This document shows positions 39,364 through 53,076 of a DNA stretch of 64,000 bases, piece by piece; position 1 is the first letter of the stretch, and each line of letters starts with the position of its first letter. A model generated the notes under the pieces. That model saw nothing but the letters and a program-made list of their open reading frames with translations, ran no database searches and was not told the origin of the DNA. Source of the stretch: Pseudomonas thermotolerans DSM 14292 (lineage in GTDB: Bacteria; Pseudomonadota; Gammaproteobacteria; Pseudomonadales; Pseudomonadaceae); the NCBI RefSeq assembly GCF_000364625.1, contig NZ_KB822618.1:1-64000 (forward strand), in the 5' to 3' direction. The position numbers and the translations under genes were made by a program.

Positions 39364-40929
39364 TCAGCGGTTGAAGCGTTCCACCAGCGCCGACTGGCTG
39401 TGCGCCGTGGCGGTCAGGGCGCGGCTCAGTTCCGTGGTGTTCTGCGCCTCGGTGGCGGTCTGGTCGGCCAGTTGGGCGATGGTGGTGATGTTGCGGCTGA
39501 TCTCGTCGGCCACCGAGCTCTGTTCCTCGGCGGCGGCGGCGATCTGGTTGGCCATGTCGGTGATGTTGGCCACCGCCTCGCTGATGCCGTGCAGCGCCTG
39601 GTCGGCCTTTTGCACGCGTTCGACGCCCTCGTCGGCCTGCTTGCGACCGATCTCCATGGTCAGTACCGCTTCTTCGGCGGTGCGCTGCAGCTTGGCGATC
39701 AGTTGGTGGATCTGCTCGGTGGACTCGGCGGTGCGCTGGGCCAGCGAGCGCACCTCGTCGGCCACCACTGCGAACCCGCGGCCCATGTCGCCGGCGCGCG
39801 CCGCCTCGATGGCGGCGTTGAGGGCCAGCAGGTTGGTCTGGTCGGCGATGCTCTTGATCACGTCCACCACGCCACCGATCTCGTTGCTGTCCTGGGCCAG
39901 GCGGGTGACGGTCTCGCCGGTCTCGCTGACGGCCTCGGAGAGGCGCAGGATCGCCTCGCGGGTCTCGGCGGCGATGGCACGGCCCTCGCCGGACAGGCGG
40001 TTGGCCTCCTGGGTGGCGATGGCGGCGCGCGCTACGTTGCTGGCCACCTCCAGTGTGGTGGCGGCCATCTCGTTGATGGCGGTGGCGACCATCTCGGTCT
40101 CGGCGCGCTGGCGCTCCAGGCCGTTGGAGCTGTTCTGTGCCAGCTGGTTGGCCTGGTCGGCCTGACGGGTCAACTGCTCGGCAGTGTCCTGCAGGCGGGT
40201 CAGGCAGGTCTTCAGGCGCGCGTCCTGGCTGAGCATGGCCATTTCCAGGCGGGCTTCGGCGCCGCGGCTGTCGGTGTACATCTGGGCGATCAGCGGGTCC
40301 GAGGTGACCTGATCGGCGATGCGCAGCAGGCGGCGCACGCCGCGCGACTGCCAGATCAGGCCGAGCATGCCCAGCGGCACGGAGAGCAGGGCGGCGATCA
40401 GGAAGCCCCAGGTGCTGCCGATGAAGTGGCCGATGAGGAAGCCGATCTGGCTAACCAGGATGAACGGCAGCCAGGCCTGGAGGATCGGTAGCCAGCGGTC
40501 CTGGTGGGGGATGGCCGGTCTGCCGGCATTGATCCGCCGGTACAGGGCCTCGGCGCGGCGCACCTGCTCGGCGGTGGGCTTGACGCGCACGGACTCGTAG
40601 CCCACCACCTGGCCGTTCTCCAGCATCGGGGTGACGTAGGCATTCACCCAGTAGTGGTCGCCGTTCTTGCTGCGGTTCTTGACGATGCCCATCCACGGGC
40701 GGCCCTTCTGCAGAGTGCGCCACATGTGGGCGAACACGGCCGGCGGTACGTCCGGATGGCGCACGATGTTGTGTGGCGAGCCGACCAGTTCCTCCCGGCT
40801 GAAACCGCTGATGTCGACGAAGGCGTCGTTGCAGTAGAGGATCTGGCCCTTGAGGTTGGTGGTGGAGATCAGGCGCTGCTGGGCGGAAAACGTTCGCTCG
40901 CGCTGGGTGACCGGCTGGTTGTTACGCAT
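39364..40929 (-). CDS. aer: Aerotaxis/energy-taxis receptor Aer
   Basis: 521 aa chemoreceptor without a periplasmic domain. The N-terminal FAD-binding PAS has [26 protein letters not shown] and the [17 protein letters not shown] block. It is followed by a membrane hairpin (about 160-200: [16 protein letters not shown] and [17 protein letters not shown]) and a C-terminal MCP signalling domain with the hairpin tip [19 protein letters not shown] and [12 protein letters not shown]. It senses redox state and drives swimming towards favourable oxygen. It lies between the cbb3 cluster and acnA, as in P. aeruginosa. Confidence 0.94.
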   Translation of the reverse strand: MRNNQPVTQRERTFSAQQRLISTTNLKGQILYCNDAFVDISGFSREELVGSPHNIVRHPDVPPAVFAHMWRTLQKGRPWMGIVKNRSKNGDHYWVNAYVTPMLENGQVVGYESVRVKPTAEQVRRAEALYRRINAGRPAIPHQDRWLPILQAWLPFILVSQIGFLIGHFIGSTWGFLIAALLSVPLGMLGLIWQSRGVRRLLRIADQVTSDPLIAQMYTDSRGAEARLEMAMLSQDARLKTCLTRLQDTAEQLTRQADQANQLAQNSSNGLERQRAETEMVATAINEMAATTLEVASNVARAAIATQEANRLSGEGRAIAAETREAILRLSEAVSETGETVTRLAQDSNEIGGVVDVIKSIADQTNLLALNAAIEAARAGDMGRGFAVVADEVRSLAQRTAESTEQIHQLIAKLQRTAEEAVLTMEIGRKQADEGVERVQKADQALHGISEAVANITDMANQIAAAAEEQSSVADEISRNITTIAQLADQTATEAQNTTELSRALTATAHSQSALVERFNR

Positions 40930-41085
40930 GGCAAGGGTCCGTGTGGTGGTTCCCTGTTATCGGCAGCAGGCTATTGGAGTTGAGGGCTGCCAAGGGCCGG
41001 CGAGTGTATACGTTTTCTGAATCGCGTCACATTCTCCTGGCGTATGGATCTTCCCTGATCCAGCGTCCGGTCTCTGTGGGGCGGA

Positions 41086-43773
<2,688 letters not shown>

Positions 43774-43919
43774 TGCAGACTCTCCTCACAGGCCCTCACG
43801 GCTCGGGCCGGTTCACGGACTGGAACCAACAAGCTAGACCGCTTTGCCGCCTTTTGCCAGTCCGCCCGGTCAGAACCCCGGCGATTCCGCTATCATGCGC
43901 GGCCTCAGGAGACTTTCCC

Positions 43920-44969
43920 ATGAATTCTTTGCTACTGCACTGCCGTCCAGGCTTCGAGGGAGAGGTGTGCGCGGAGATCACTGAGCACGCCGTCGGCCTG
44001 GGCATCGCCGGCTACGCCAAGGCCAAGCCGGGCACCGCCTATGCGGAGTTCATCTGTGCTGAGGCCGACGGCGCCGCGCAACTGATGCGCCGGCTGCGTT
44101 TCGCCGGGCTGATCTTCCCCCGCCAGTGGGCGCGCGGGCGTTTCGTCGGCCTGCCGGAAAGCGACCGGGTCGGCGCACTGCTCGAGGCCCTGGCCGACTA
44201 CCCGGTGTGCGGCAGCCTGTGGCTAGAGGTGTTCGACAGCAACGAAGGCAAGGAGCTGTCCACCTTCTGCCGGAAATTCGAGATGCCGCTGCGCAAGGCC
44301 CTGGTCAAGGCCGGGCGGCTGGTGGAGGACGCCGGCAAGCCGCGCCTGCTGCTGACCTTCCGCAGCGGCCGCGAGGCCTTCCTCGGCCTGGCCGAGGCGG
44401 ACAACTCGGCGATGTGGCCCATGGGCATCCCGCGTCTGAAGTTTCCCCGCGAGGCACCGAGTCGCTCGACCCTCAAGCTGGAGGAGGCCTGGCACCACTT
44501 CATCCCCCGTGACGAATGGGAAAACCGCCTGGCTCCGGCGATGACTGCCGTGGACCTGGGCGCTGCCCCCGGCGGCTGGACCTGGCAGCTGGTCAACCGG
44601 CACATGCGGGTCACCGCCGTGGACAATGGCCCCATGGCGCCGAGTCTGATGGACTCCGGGCTGGTCGAGCACCTGCGCGCCGACGGCTTCGTGTTCCGTC
44701 CTCGCAAGCCGGTGGACTGGATGGTCTGCGACATCGTCGAGAAGCCGGCGCGCACCGCGGCGCTGATCGAGACCTGGCTGGGCGAGGGGCTGTGCCGCGA
44801 GGCGGTGGTCAACCTCAAGCTGCCGATGAAGCAGCGTTACGCCGAGGTGCGCCGCCTGCTGGAGCGCATCGCCGACGGTCTGCAGGGCCGTGGAGTCAGG
44901 GTCGTCATCGGCTGCAAACAGCTCTACCACGACCGCGAGGAAGTGACCTGCCATCTGCGGCGGTTGTGA
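43920..44969 (+). CDS. rlmM: 23S rRNA C2498 2'-O-ribose methyltransferase
   Basis: 349 aa enzyme with an N-terminal THUMP-like region (MNSLLLHCRPGFEGEVCAEI) and a C-terminal Rossmann methyltransferase with TAVDLGAAPGGWTWQLV (SAM site), VDWMVCDIVEKP and the catalytic K-D-K-E-type residues (NLKLPMKQRY, QLYHDREEVT). Methylates C2498 in the peptidyl-transferase region. The ATG at 43920 has CAGGAG eight to nine bases upstream. It is divergent from acnA. The 315 bases after it hold no gene but a decayed tRNA copy. Confidence 0.95.
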   Translation: MNSLLLHCRPGFEGEVCAEITEHAVGLGIAGYAKAKPGTAYAEFICAEADGAAQLMRRLRFAGLIFPRQWARGRFVGLPESDRVGALLEALADYPVCGSLWLEVFDSNEGKELSTFCRKFEMPLRKALVKAGRLVEDAGKPRLLLTFRSGREAFLGLAEADNSAMWPMGIPRLKFPREAPSRSTLKLEEAWHHFIPRDEWENRLAPAMTAVDLGAAPGGWTWQLVNRHMRVTAVDNGPMAPSLMDSGLVEHLRADGFVFRPRKPVDWMVCDIVEKPARTAALIETWLGEGLCREAVVNLKLPMKQRYAEVRRLLERIADGLQGRGVRVVIGCKQLYHDREEVTCHLRRL

Positions 44970-45251
44970 GTGGCCGTTCCGCTCCATGCCGGCAGCGTCT
45001 CGCGCGGAGAGGGCAGGCGCCGGTGCGGCAGGGCGTGGAAGCGCAGGGTCGAATGGTCGGCGCGGGCAGCCTGCGGCCGGAAAACCGCAAGCCCCGCGCT
45101 TTCATTCGTGGCTTACGAGCTTGGCTCGGCGATCCGGGCTCGACGGCGCAAGCCGAACGCGCTTAGACGCAGCCCCGCAGGGGGGGAGGCCCGTTAGGGC
45201 CGAATAACCGGGGACGCAGTCCCTGGTGAGAGTTCCAGAGCCGCCAATGAA
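44970..45251. other. Gene-free stretch after rlmM
   Basis: No gene is supported. Besides the decayed tRNA copy at 45089-45143 it contains short inverted segments, for example GGGGAC/GTCCCT at about 45210-45223 and GGCCC/GGGCC at about 45188-45199. Short open frames here have no recognisable product. Confidence 0.5.
45089..45143 (-). pseudogene. Decayed copy of the tRNA-Asn 3' end and its terminator
   Basis: Bases 45089-45143 align without a gap to 45253-45307, with 42 of 55 identical by hand count. The copy covers the terminator stem, the spacer, the CCA triplet (TGG at 45122-45124), the acceptor 3' strand and part of the T arm of tRNA-Asn. The 5' two thirds of the tRNA are missing and the terminator stem is damaged. 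The offset is 164 bp. Confidence 0.7.
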
Positions 45252-45279
45252 AAAGCCCCGAGCTTTCACTCAGGGCTTT
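45252..45279 (-). terminator. Terminator of tRNA-Asn
   Basis: Stem AAAGCCCCGAG with CTCAGGGCTTT (one internal mismatch) followed on the minus strand by a run of T (AAAAA at 45250-45254 on the plus strand), seven bases beyond the tRNA 3' end. Confidence 0.85.
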
Positions 45280-45285
45280 GAAGTT

Positions 45286-45361
<76 letters not shown>

Positions 45362-45432
45362 ACAACGGTGCGTATCCTACTGATTAAAAAGGGGAAGTCA
45401 AGCGTTGCCGACTTCCCTCAGCGGATTTTTTT

Positions 45433-46629
45433 TCACAGTACCTGTGCGATGGCGCGGGTGACCGCGTCCAGATTGCTGTCGTTCAGCGCGGCGACGCAGA
45501 TGCGCCCGGTCCCCACTGCGTAGATGCCGAACTCGCTCTTCAGGCGCTCCACCTGCTCGGCGGTCAGGCCCGAGTAGGAGAACATGCCGCGCTGTTCGGT
45601 GACGAAGCCGAAGTCGCGCTTGGCGCCCAGTTCGGCCAGCTGCTTGACCATGGCCAGGCGCATGTTGCGGATGCGCTCGCGCATCTCGCCCAGTTCCTCT
45701 TCCCACAGGGCGCGAAGCTCGGGGCTGTTGAGCACCGCGGAGACCACGCTGGCGCCGTGAGTCGGCGGGTTGGAGTAGTTGGTGCGGATTACCCGCTTGA
45801 CCTGCGACAGCACGCGGACGGCCTCGTCCTTCGAGGCGGTGACGATGGACAGGGCGCCGACGCGCTCGCCGTACAGCGAGAAGGATTTGGAGAAGGAGCT
45901 GGAGACGAAGAACTGCAGGCCGGAGGCGGCGAACAGGCGCACCGCTTCGGCGTCCTGATCGATGCCGTCGCCGAAGCCTTGATAGGCGATGTCCAGGAAG
46001 GGCACGTGCTCGCGCTCACGCAGCACCTCCAGCACGGCTTTCCAGTCCTCGGGCTTGAGGTCCACGCCGGTCGGGTTGTGGCAGCAGGCGTGCAGCACCA
46101 CGATGGAGCGGGCCGGCAGGGCGCGCAGGTCTTCCAGCAGGCCGGCGCGATCCACGCCGTGGCTGGCCGGGTCGTAGTAGCGGTAGTTCTGCACCGGGAA
46201 GCCGGCCGCCTCGAATAGCGCGCGGTGGTTTTCCCAGCTCGGGTTGCTGATGGCCACCACGGCATTCGGCAGCAAGCGCTTGAGGAAGTCGGCGCCAATC
46301 TTCAACGCGCCGGTGCCGCCCAGGGCCTGGGTGGTGACCGCGCGCCCCTCGGCGAGCAGCGCGGAGTCGTTGCCGAACAGCAGTTTCTGCACCGCCTGGT
46401 CATAGGCGGCGATACCTTCGATCGGCAGGTAGCCGCGTGGGGCGTGGGCCGCCAGGCGGGCCTTCTCGGCCTCGGCGACGGCGCGCAGCAGCGGAATGCG
46501 GCCTTCTTCGTTGTAGTAGACGCCCACGCCCAGGTTCACCTTGGTGGGACGGGGATCGGCATTGAACGCTTCGTTGAGGCCCAGGATGGGGTCCCGGGGG
46601 GCCATTTCTACGGCGGAGAAGAGACTCAT
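45433..46629 (-). CDS. tyrB: Aromatic/aspartate aminotransferase (class Ia)
   Basis: 398 aa PLP-dependent transaminase of the AspC/TyrB group. It begins MSLFSAVEMAPRDPILGLNEAF. Blocks include VNLGVGVYYNEEGRIPLL, TTQALGGTGALKIGADFL, the Asn/Asp region HACCHNPTGVDL, PFLDIAYQGFGDG, the PLP-lysine in SSSFSKSFSLYGERVGAL, and the carboxylate-binding Arg near GMFSYSGL...GRICVAALN. It exchanges amino groups between aromatic or acidic amino acids and 2-oxoacids. Which substrate dominates cannot be read from sequence, so the symbol is tentative. Divergent from uvrB with a 293-base gap in which no further gene is seen. Confidence 0.9.
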   Translation of the reverse strand: MSLFSAVEMAPRDPILGLNEAFNADPRPTKVNLGVGVYYNEEGRIPLLRAVAEAEKARLAAHAPRGYLPIEGIAAYDQAVQKLLFGNDSALLAEGRAVTTQALGGTGALKIGADFLKRLLPNAVVAISNPSWENHRALFEAAGFPVQNYRYYDPASHGVDRAGLLEDLRALPARSIVVLHACCHNPTGVDLKPEDWKAVLEVLREREHVPFLDIAYQGFGDGIDQDAEAVRLFAASGLQFFVSSSFSKSFSLYGERVGALSIVTASKDEAVRVLSQVKRVIRTNYSNPPTHGASVVSAVLNSPELRALWEEELGEMRERIRNMRLAMVKQLAELGAKRDFGFVTEQRGMFSYSGLTAEQVERLKSEFGIYAVGTGRICVAALNDSNLDAVTRAIAQVL

Positions 46630-46922
46630 GATGGATGCGGCTGCTCGAAGGTGAGGGTGGAGGCCTTGCGTCCCCCTCTGGGGCGTTGGGGACGCCTGAA
46701 CGGGGCGCTAGTATAGCGGTCCCCTGTGTACGGGGCGACAGTGAAAACGCCCGAATTAAAGGCTTTTCTCCCGAGAAACGGCTGGCGGGGCACAGCCCCT
46801 GCCCGGCGTCGTTTCCCATCCCGGTACACGGGACTTTGACGTAGTCTGTCGGGGGGCGTCACAGTCGCCGATCCGCATCGCGTTCGTTGCCCGGCGCGCG
46901 TGCCATTGCATAGAGGAAAGCC

Positions 46923-48938
<2,016 letters not shown>

Positions 48939-48957
48939 GGGGCGGCGGTCCGGGCTC

Positions 48958-50262
48958 TCAGACCGGCAACTCCACCTCGGCGATGAAGCCGCCCTCGGGG
49001 TGGTTGTCCAGCCGCAGCTTGCCGCCATGCCGCTCGATGGCGCGGCGGGCGATGGCCAGGCCGAGGCCGTGGCCGGGGGCGCTCTGCTGGGGCGCGCGGA
49101 AGAACGGCTCGCCGAGCTGGCCCAGGTGCTCCGCCGGCACGCCCGGGCCGTGGTCGCGGATGCGGATGCGGATGCGCCCGGCGTCGCGGCGGATGTCGAT
49201 CTCCACCGGCCGATCCTCCGGATTGAAGCGCAGGGCGTTGCGCAGCAGGTTGTCCAGGGCGCGGTTGATCATGTCCGGCCAGCCCTGCAGTTCCAGGCCT
49301 TCGCCGCCGCTGATGCGGATCTCCTGGCGCGGGGCGACCAGCCGGGCGTCCTCGCGCAACTGTTCGAGCTGGGCGCGCGGGACCACCGGCTGGCGGGCGC
49401 CGGGCTCGGCATCCAGGCGGGCGAGGGCGAGGATCTCGGCGATCAGCGCCTCCAGGCGGTCGCATTCCTGGCCGAGGCGTGGCCAGAGATTCTCGCGCTC
49501 CTCCGGCGAGGCGCGCTCGGCCAGGGCCAGGGCGATGCGCAGGCGGGCCAGTGGCGAGCGCAGTTCGTGGGAGACGTCGCGCAGCAGCTGGCGCTGGCTG
49601 GCGATCAGCCCCTGCAGGCGCTGGCCCATGCGGTTGAAGTCGCTGGCCAGTACGCCCAGCTCGTCGCGCCGGCGGCCCAGGCGCTCCAGGCTGTTTTGCT
49701 GGTAGGCGGTGCGCCCCAGGTCATGCACGGCGCGGCGCAGGCGATCCAGCGGGCGGGTGATGGACAGGGTCAGCAGCAGGCTGAACACGGTGAGCACCAC
49801 CAGGGCGATGCCCAGGGCGGCGAGTGGCCAGGCCAGGCTGCTGCGGTGCCAGGCATCCAGCTCCGGGTGGGGGATGCGGTAGATGAACAGATAGGATTCG
49901 CCGTCGGGGCCTCTGTATTCCTGGGTCAGCCGACGCCAGGGCAGGGGGGCGCGGTGGCGCGCCTCGAACGCTGCGGCGCGCGGCGGCAGGGTACCGCGCA
50001 CCAGGGGTTCGCCGCTGCTGTCGAGCACCTGGGTGTCGACCCGGTAGCGCCGCTTGCGTTGCTCCAGCAGCTTCTGGGCCGCCTCGGGGCCGTGTTCCCG
50101 GTAGACCTGTACCCAAGTCTCCGGCAGCTCCTTGAGCGCCGGATGGCGGGCGATGATCCAGGCGTCCTGATTCAGCGCGTGGCCGAACAGCAGCGACAGC
50201 CCGGCGACCAGGGCGATGGCCAGCCAGAAGCTGGCGAAGATGCGCCAGAACAGGGAACGCAC
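48958..50262 (-). CDS. Envelope-stress sensor kinase, CpxA/CpxS type
   Basis: 434 aa membrane histidine kinase: two spans (about 8-28 and 148-170) with a periplasmic domain between them, HAMP (ITRPLDRLRRAVHDLG), HisKA RDVSHELRSPLARLRIAL, and HATPase boxes DNLLRNALRF, DHGPGVP and GHGLGLAIA. Gene order with an OmpR-type regulator and a Spy/CpxP-like protein marks it as the Cpx-like (CpxS) sensor of Pseudomonas. It probably responds to misfolded envelope proteins, released from inhibition by the Spy-like partner. Same strand and order as regulator-Spy-kinase. Confidence 0.9.
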   Translation of the reverse strand: MRSLFWRIFASFWLAIALVAGLSLLFGHALNQDAWIIARHPALKELPETWVQVYREHGPEAAQKLLEQRKRRYRVDTQVLDSSGEPLVRGTLPPRAAAFEARHRAPLPWRRLTQEYRGPDGESYLFIYRIPHPELDAWHRSSLAWPLAALGIALVVLTVFSLLLTLSITRPLDRLRRAVHDLGRTAYQQNSLERLGRRRDELGVLASDFNRMGQRLQGLIASQRQLLRDVSHELRSPLARLRIALALAERASPEERENLWPRLGQECDRLEALIAEILALARLDAEPGARQPVVPRAQLEQLREDARLVAPRQEIRISGGEGLELQGWPDMINRALDNLLRNALRFNPEDRPVEIDIRRDAGRIRIRIRDHGPGVPAEHLGQLGEPFFRAPQQSAPGHGLGLAIARRAIERHGGKLRLDNHPEGGFIAEVELPV

Positions 50263-50373
50263 GGCGACTCCTCGGAAGATGACGAAACCCGCCTGGCCGT
50301 TGTGGCCAGGCGGGTGGGATCAGGGGCCGATGCTCTCCATGGCGGGGGAGTACCGGCGGTTTTCGGCTCGGGA

Positions 50374-50787
50374 TTACTGGGCCTTCTTGGCCTTCTCGGC
50401 TTTCCAGGCCTCGAACTCGGCGCGCTCGGCACGTTTCTCCTCGAGCTTCTTCAGGTGCTCGTCGAAGGCTTTCTGCTGGTCTGCGTTCAGCAGGGCGCGG
50501 ATACCCTTCTGGGTTTTCTCGCGGTTTTCCTGCAGGTCCTTCTCCATGGCCTTCTTCTCGCTCTCCGGCAGCTTGTCCAGGTAGCGCTTGGTGATCTTGC
50601 GCTGATTCTTCATTTCATCGCCCATCAGCTTGGCGATTTCACGCTGCTGCTCCTTGGTCAGGTTCAGCTCGTGGAAGTGGCGCGGGCCGTGGTCGCCACC
50701 GCGGGGGCCATGGTGGCCGAACGGATTGGCCAGGGCGGCAGCCGGCAGGCTGATGGCGAGGAGGGTAGCGATAAGGGTCTTGCGCAT
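50374..50787 (-). CDS. Spy/CpxP-family periplasmic chaperone-like protein
   Basis: 137 aa helical periplasmic protein with a signal peptide (LIATLLAISLPAAALA, cleaved about 21). Two LTxxQ-like repeats, LTKEQQREIAKLM and LNADQQKAFDEHL, define the Spy/CpxP family. A His-rich segment follows the signal (HHGPRGGDHGPRHFHE), which could bind metal. The rest is strongly charged coiled helix rich in Lys and Glu. Placed between the CpxR-type regulator and CpxS-type kinase genes, it likely acts as stress-induced chaperone and feedback inhibitor of the kinase. Confidence 0.9.
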   Translation of the reverse strand: MRKTLIATLLAISLPAAALANPFGHHGPRGGDHGPRHFHELNLTKEQQREIAKLMGDEMKNQRKITKRYLDKLPESEKKAMEKDLQENREKTQKGIRALLNADQQKAFDEHLKKLEEKRAERAEFEAWKAEKAKKAQ

Positions 50788-50929
50788 GGGGTATCTCCTT
50801 TCAAGGATCCGGCCGCTTGCCGGATGAGCTCAGTCTAGGGAGGTCAAGGTCAAGCGCAGTCAGGTGTGGGTAAAGACTGGGTAAAGGTGAATGGGGGTTG
50901 GAGAGCGCCGGGGCGGGGCTGGCCCGCCG

Positions 50930-51610
50930 TCAGGGCGCGTAGTAGTAGCCGCGGCTGCGCAGCGCGAGGATGCGCGGGCGGCCGTCCGGATGCGGACCGA
51001 TCTTCTTGCGCAGGTTGCTGACGTGCATGTCCAGGCTGCGGTCGTAGAGGGTCAGCTTGCGGCCCAGGGCCAGCTGGGCGAGTTCCTGCTTGTCCAACGG
51101 CTCGCCGGGCTGGCGCAGCAGGGCCTCGAGGATGCGCCCCTCGGAGAGGGTGAGGAAAACCTCGTGGTTGCCGATGTTGACCACTCCGCGGGCCGGGCTG
51201 AAGCACAGGTCGCCGACCTCCAGTTGCCCGGAGACGCTCGGCGGTTGGCTGCTGCGGCGCAGCACGGCGCGCAGGCGGGCGGTCAGCTCGCGGGGATCGC
51301 AGGGCTTGGCCAGGTAGTCGTCGGCGCCGAGCTCCAGGCCGATGATGCGGTCCAGCGGCTCGCCGCGCGCCGAGAGCATCAGCACCGGCAGTTCGGGGTG
51401 CTCGCTGCGCAGCCGTTTGAGCAGCTCCAGTCCGCTGCCGTCCGGCAGCATCACGTCTAGAACCACCGCCGCCGGCGGGGTGGCGGCCAGCGCGGCGCGG
51501 GCGGAAACACCGTCGTGGCAGGCGCGGACGTGGAAGCCTTCCTGGGTCAGCCAGGCGACCAGCAGTTCGCAGAGTTCCTGGTCGTCGTCGATCAGCAGCA
51601 GGTCGCTCAT
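50930..51610 (-). CDS. OmpR-family response regulator, CpxR type
   Basis: 226 aa regulator: receiver domain with acidic pocket (LLIDDDQEL) and phospho-Asp about 53 in VVLDVMLPDGSG, conserved Thr/Ser (LMLSARGE) and Lys (AKPCD), then an OmpR winged helix (LTLSEGRILEALLRQPGE...YDRSLDMHVSNLRKKIG). Partner of the kinase encoded at 48958-50262. It is the first gene of the block and follows the 51618-52001 gene closely, with seven bases between them. Confidence 0.93.
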   Translation of the reverse strand: MSDLLLIDDDQELCELLVAWLTQEGFHVRACHDGVSARAALAATPPAAVVLDVMLPDGSGLELLKRLRSEHPELPVLMLSARGEPLDRIIGLELGADDYLAKPCDPRELTARLRAVLRRSSQPPSVSGQLEVGDLCFSPARGVVNIGNHEVFLTLSEGRILEALLRQPGEPLDKQELAQLALGRKLTLYDRSLDMHVSNLRKKIGPHPDGRPRILALRSRGYYYAP

Positions 51611-51617
51611 AGAGGAT

Positions 51618-52001
51618 TCAGTTCAACCATTCCCGGCGGGTCCTGCGCCGGCCACGCAGTAGGGCTCCGAGCAGCACGCCGAGCAGGGCCACGCCGCCGC
51701 CGGCGGCGAACCATTGCTGCCGCTCGTCGAGCCAGCGGGGCTGCCGTTCGGCCAGCGCTTCATTGAGTTGCAGCTTGAGGCGCCGGTTTTCCTGGAGCAG
51801 GCGCGTCAGCTGGGCGTCGCCGTCCTTCCGAAGACTCTGCAGGCGACTATCCAGCTCGCCACGCAGACGTTCGCTCTCGGCCAGGCGCTGTTCCAGCGCG
51901 ACGAGTCGTGGATCGGGGCTGGCCGGTACCGCGGCTTCCTCGGCCATCAGGCCCGGAGCGGCCAGCAGGCCGGCGAACAGCAGGGACAACGTACGGCGCA
52001 T
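51618..52001 (-). CDS. Membrane protein with coiled coil; lacks the SH3 domain of its relatives
   Basis: 127 aa: signal peptide (LLFAGLLAAPGLMA), a coiled coil (about 30-85: LVALEQRLAESERLRGELDSRLQSL, LTRLLQENRRLKLQLNEAL), then a membrane helix (WFAAGGGVALLGVLLGALL) and a basic end (RGRRRTRREW). This matches the C-terminal half of the bacterial SH3-domain proteins of the YgiM/TIGR04211 group, which anchor in the inner membrane, but the N-terminal SH3 domain is absent. Seven bases upstream of the CpxR-type gene, hence probably in the same unit. Confidence 0.72.
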   Translation of the reverse strand: MRRTLSLLFAGLLAAPGLMAEEAAVPASPDPRLVALEQRLAESERLRGELDSRLQSLRKDGDAQLTRLLQENRRLKLQLNEALAERQPRWLDERQQWFAAGGGVALLGVLLGALLRGRRRTRREWLN

Positions 52002-52068
52002 TGGAACTCCCCTTTCCAGCAGGTTGTCGGCAATCTCGCGGCTGGCGCTCCGGCCATCCGGCTGTCCG

Positions 52069-52368
52069 TCAGGGCAGGACCTTGCGGAACGGCTTGACGA
52101 TCACCTGACCGTACACGCCGGCTTCGCAGTAGGGGTCGGCATCGGCCCAGCGCTGGGCGGCTTCCAGGGACTCGAACTCGGCCACCACCAGGCTGCCGGT
52201 GAAGCCGGCGGCGCCCGGGTCGTTGCTGTCCACGGCCGGGTGCGGGCCGGCGAGGACCAGACGGCCTTCGGCCTTCAGCTGCTCGAGGCGGGCGAGGTGG
52301 GCCGGACGGGCGGCCAGGCGTTTTTCCAGGGAGTTGGCGACGTCGGTGGCGATGATGGCGTACAGCAT
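52069..52368 (-). CDS. YciI-family protein
   Basis: 99 aa member of the YciI family (dimeric alpha/beta barrel related to muconolactone isomerases). It shows [28 protein letters not shown] with the conserved His, [29 protein letters not shown], and ends with the usual [16 protein letters not shown]. It may catalyse a small dehalogenation or lyase step but has no assigned role. It starts one base after the yciB stop, so the two are co-translated, as in many proteobacteria. Confidence 0.93.
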   Translation of the reverse strand: MLYAIIATDVANSLEKRLAARPAHLARLEQLKAEGRLVLAGPHPAVDSNDPGAAGFTGSLVVAEFESLEAAQRWADADPYCEAGVYGQVIVKPFRKVLP

Positions 52369-52369
52369 G

Positions 52370-52978
52370 TCAGTCCTTGCTCTTGGTGGCGGAGGGTACG
52401 GCCCCTTGGGCGCCGTCGTGGATGTGGCGGGCCAGGAATAGGCCCTGGCCGATCAGGAACAGCAGGGTCATGCCCAGGCTGCCGAAGACCTTGAAGTCGA
52501 CCCAGATGCTTTCGAAGGTGAAGGCCACGAACAGGTTGGCCGCGCCGCTGATGATGAAGAACAGCACCCAGGCGACGTTCAGACGGTTCCAGATCGGCTG
52601 CGGCAGTTGCACGGCGTGACCCATCATGCGCTGGATCAGCGGCCTGTCGCCGATGAAGTGGCTGGCGGCGAAACCGATGGCGAACAGCCAGCTCACCACC
52701 GGGGCTTTCCACTTCAGGAAGGTTTCGTCGTGGAACAGCAGGGTCAGGGAACCGAAGGCCAGGCAGCCGATCAGGGTCAGCCACTGCCCCTTGTCGAGGC
52801 GGCGCTGGATCGCCAGCAGGCTGCCGTACACCACCAGCGAGCTGAGGATGAGTACCGCCGTGGCGCTGAAGATGCCCCCGAGAGTCAGTTCATGGCCGGC
52901 CAGTTCGATGCTGCGCGGATCGAGCTTGTAGACGATGAAGAAGAGGATCAGGGGGATGAAATCGATGAATTGTTTCAC
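52370..52978 (-). CDS. yciB: Inner membrane protein YciB (septation protein A)
   Basis: 202 aa polytopic protein (about five helices) starting [21 protein letters not shown], the classic YciB/IspZ N-terminus, with [15 protein letters not shown] in the middle. YciB contributes to cell-envelope integrity and septation. GTG 52978 is chosen because family members start at MKQF; its ribosome-binding site is weak. Divergent from the PHP-phosphoesterase gene with about 100 bases between. Confidence 0.92.
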   Translation of the reverse strand: MKQFIDFIPLILFFIVYKLDPRSIELAGHELTLGGIFSATAVLILSSLVVYGSLLAIQRRLDKGQWLTLIGCLAFGSLTLLFHDETFLKWKAPVVSWLFAIGFAASHFIGDRPLIQRMMGHAVQLPQPIWNRLNVAWVLFFIISGAANLFVAFTFESIWVDFKVFGSLGMTLLFLIGQGLFLARHIHDGAQGAVPSATKSKD

Positions 52979-53076
52979 GGTGGCAGCCAGGTGCGGGATG
53001 TGCCGGCATAATATCAAACAACCCGGGGCTGTTGAGGTTCCGTCTCGGCCATATCCCTGAATGGAAAACCTGCCCC

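Noticed and set aside
44970..45240. Short open frames after rlmM
   Set aside because: Small Arg/Gly-rich translations without ribosome-binding sites; the region is better explained by the decayed tRNA copy and small hairpins.
46630..46922. LexA (SOS) box before uvrB
   Set aside because: CTGT and ACAG pairs occur near 46720 and 46846, but the spacing between them is 10 and 11 bases instead of the eight required, so no canonical site is supported.
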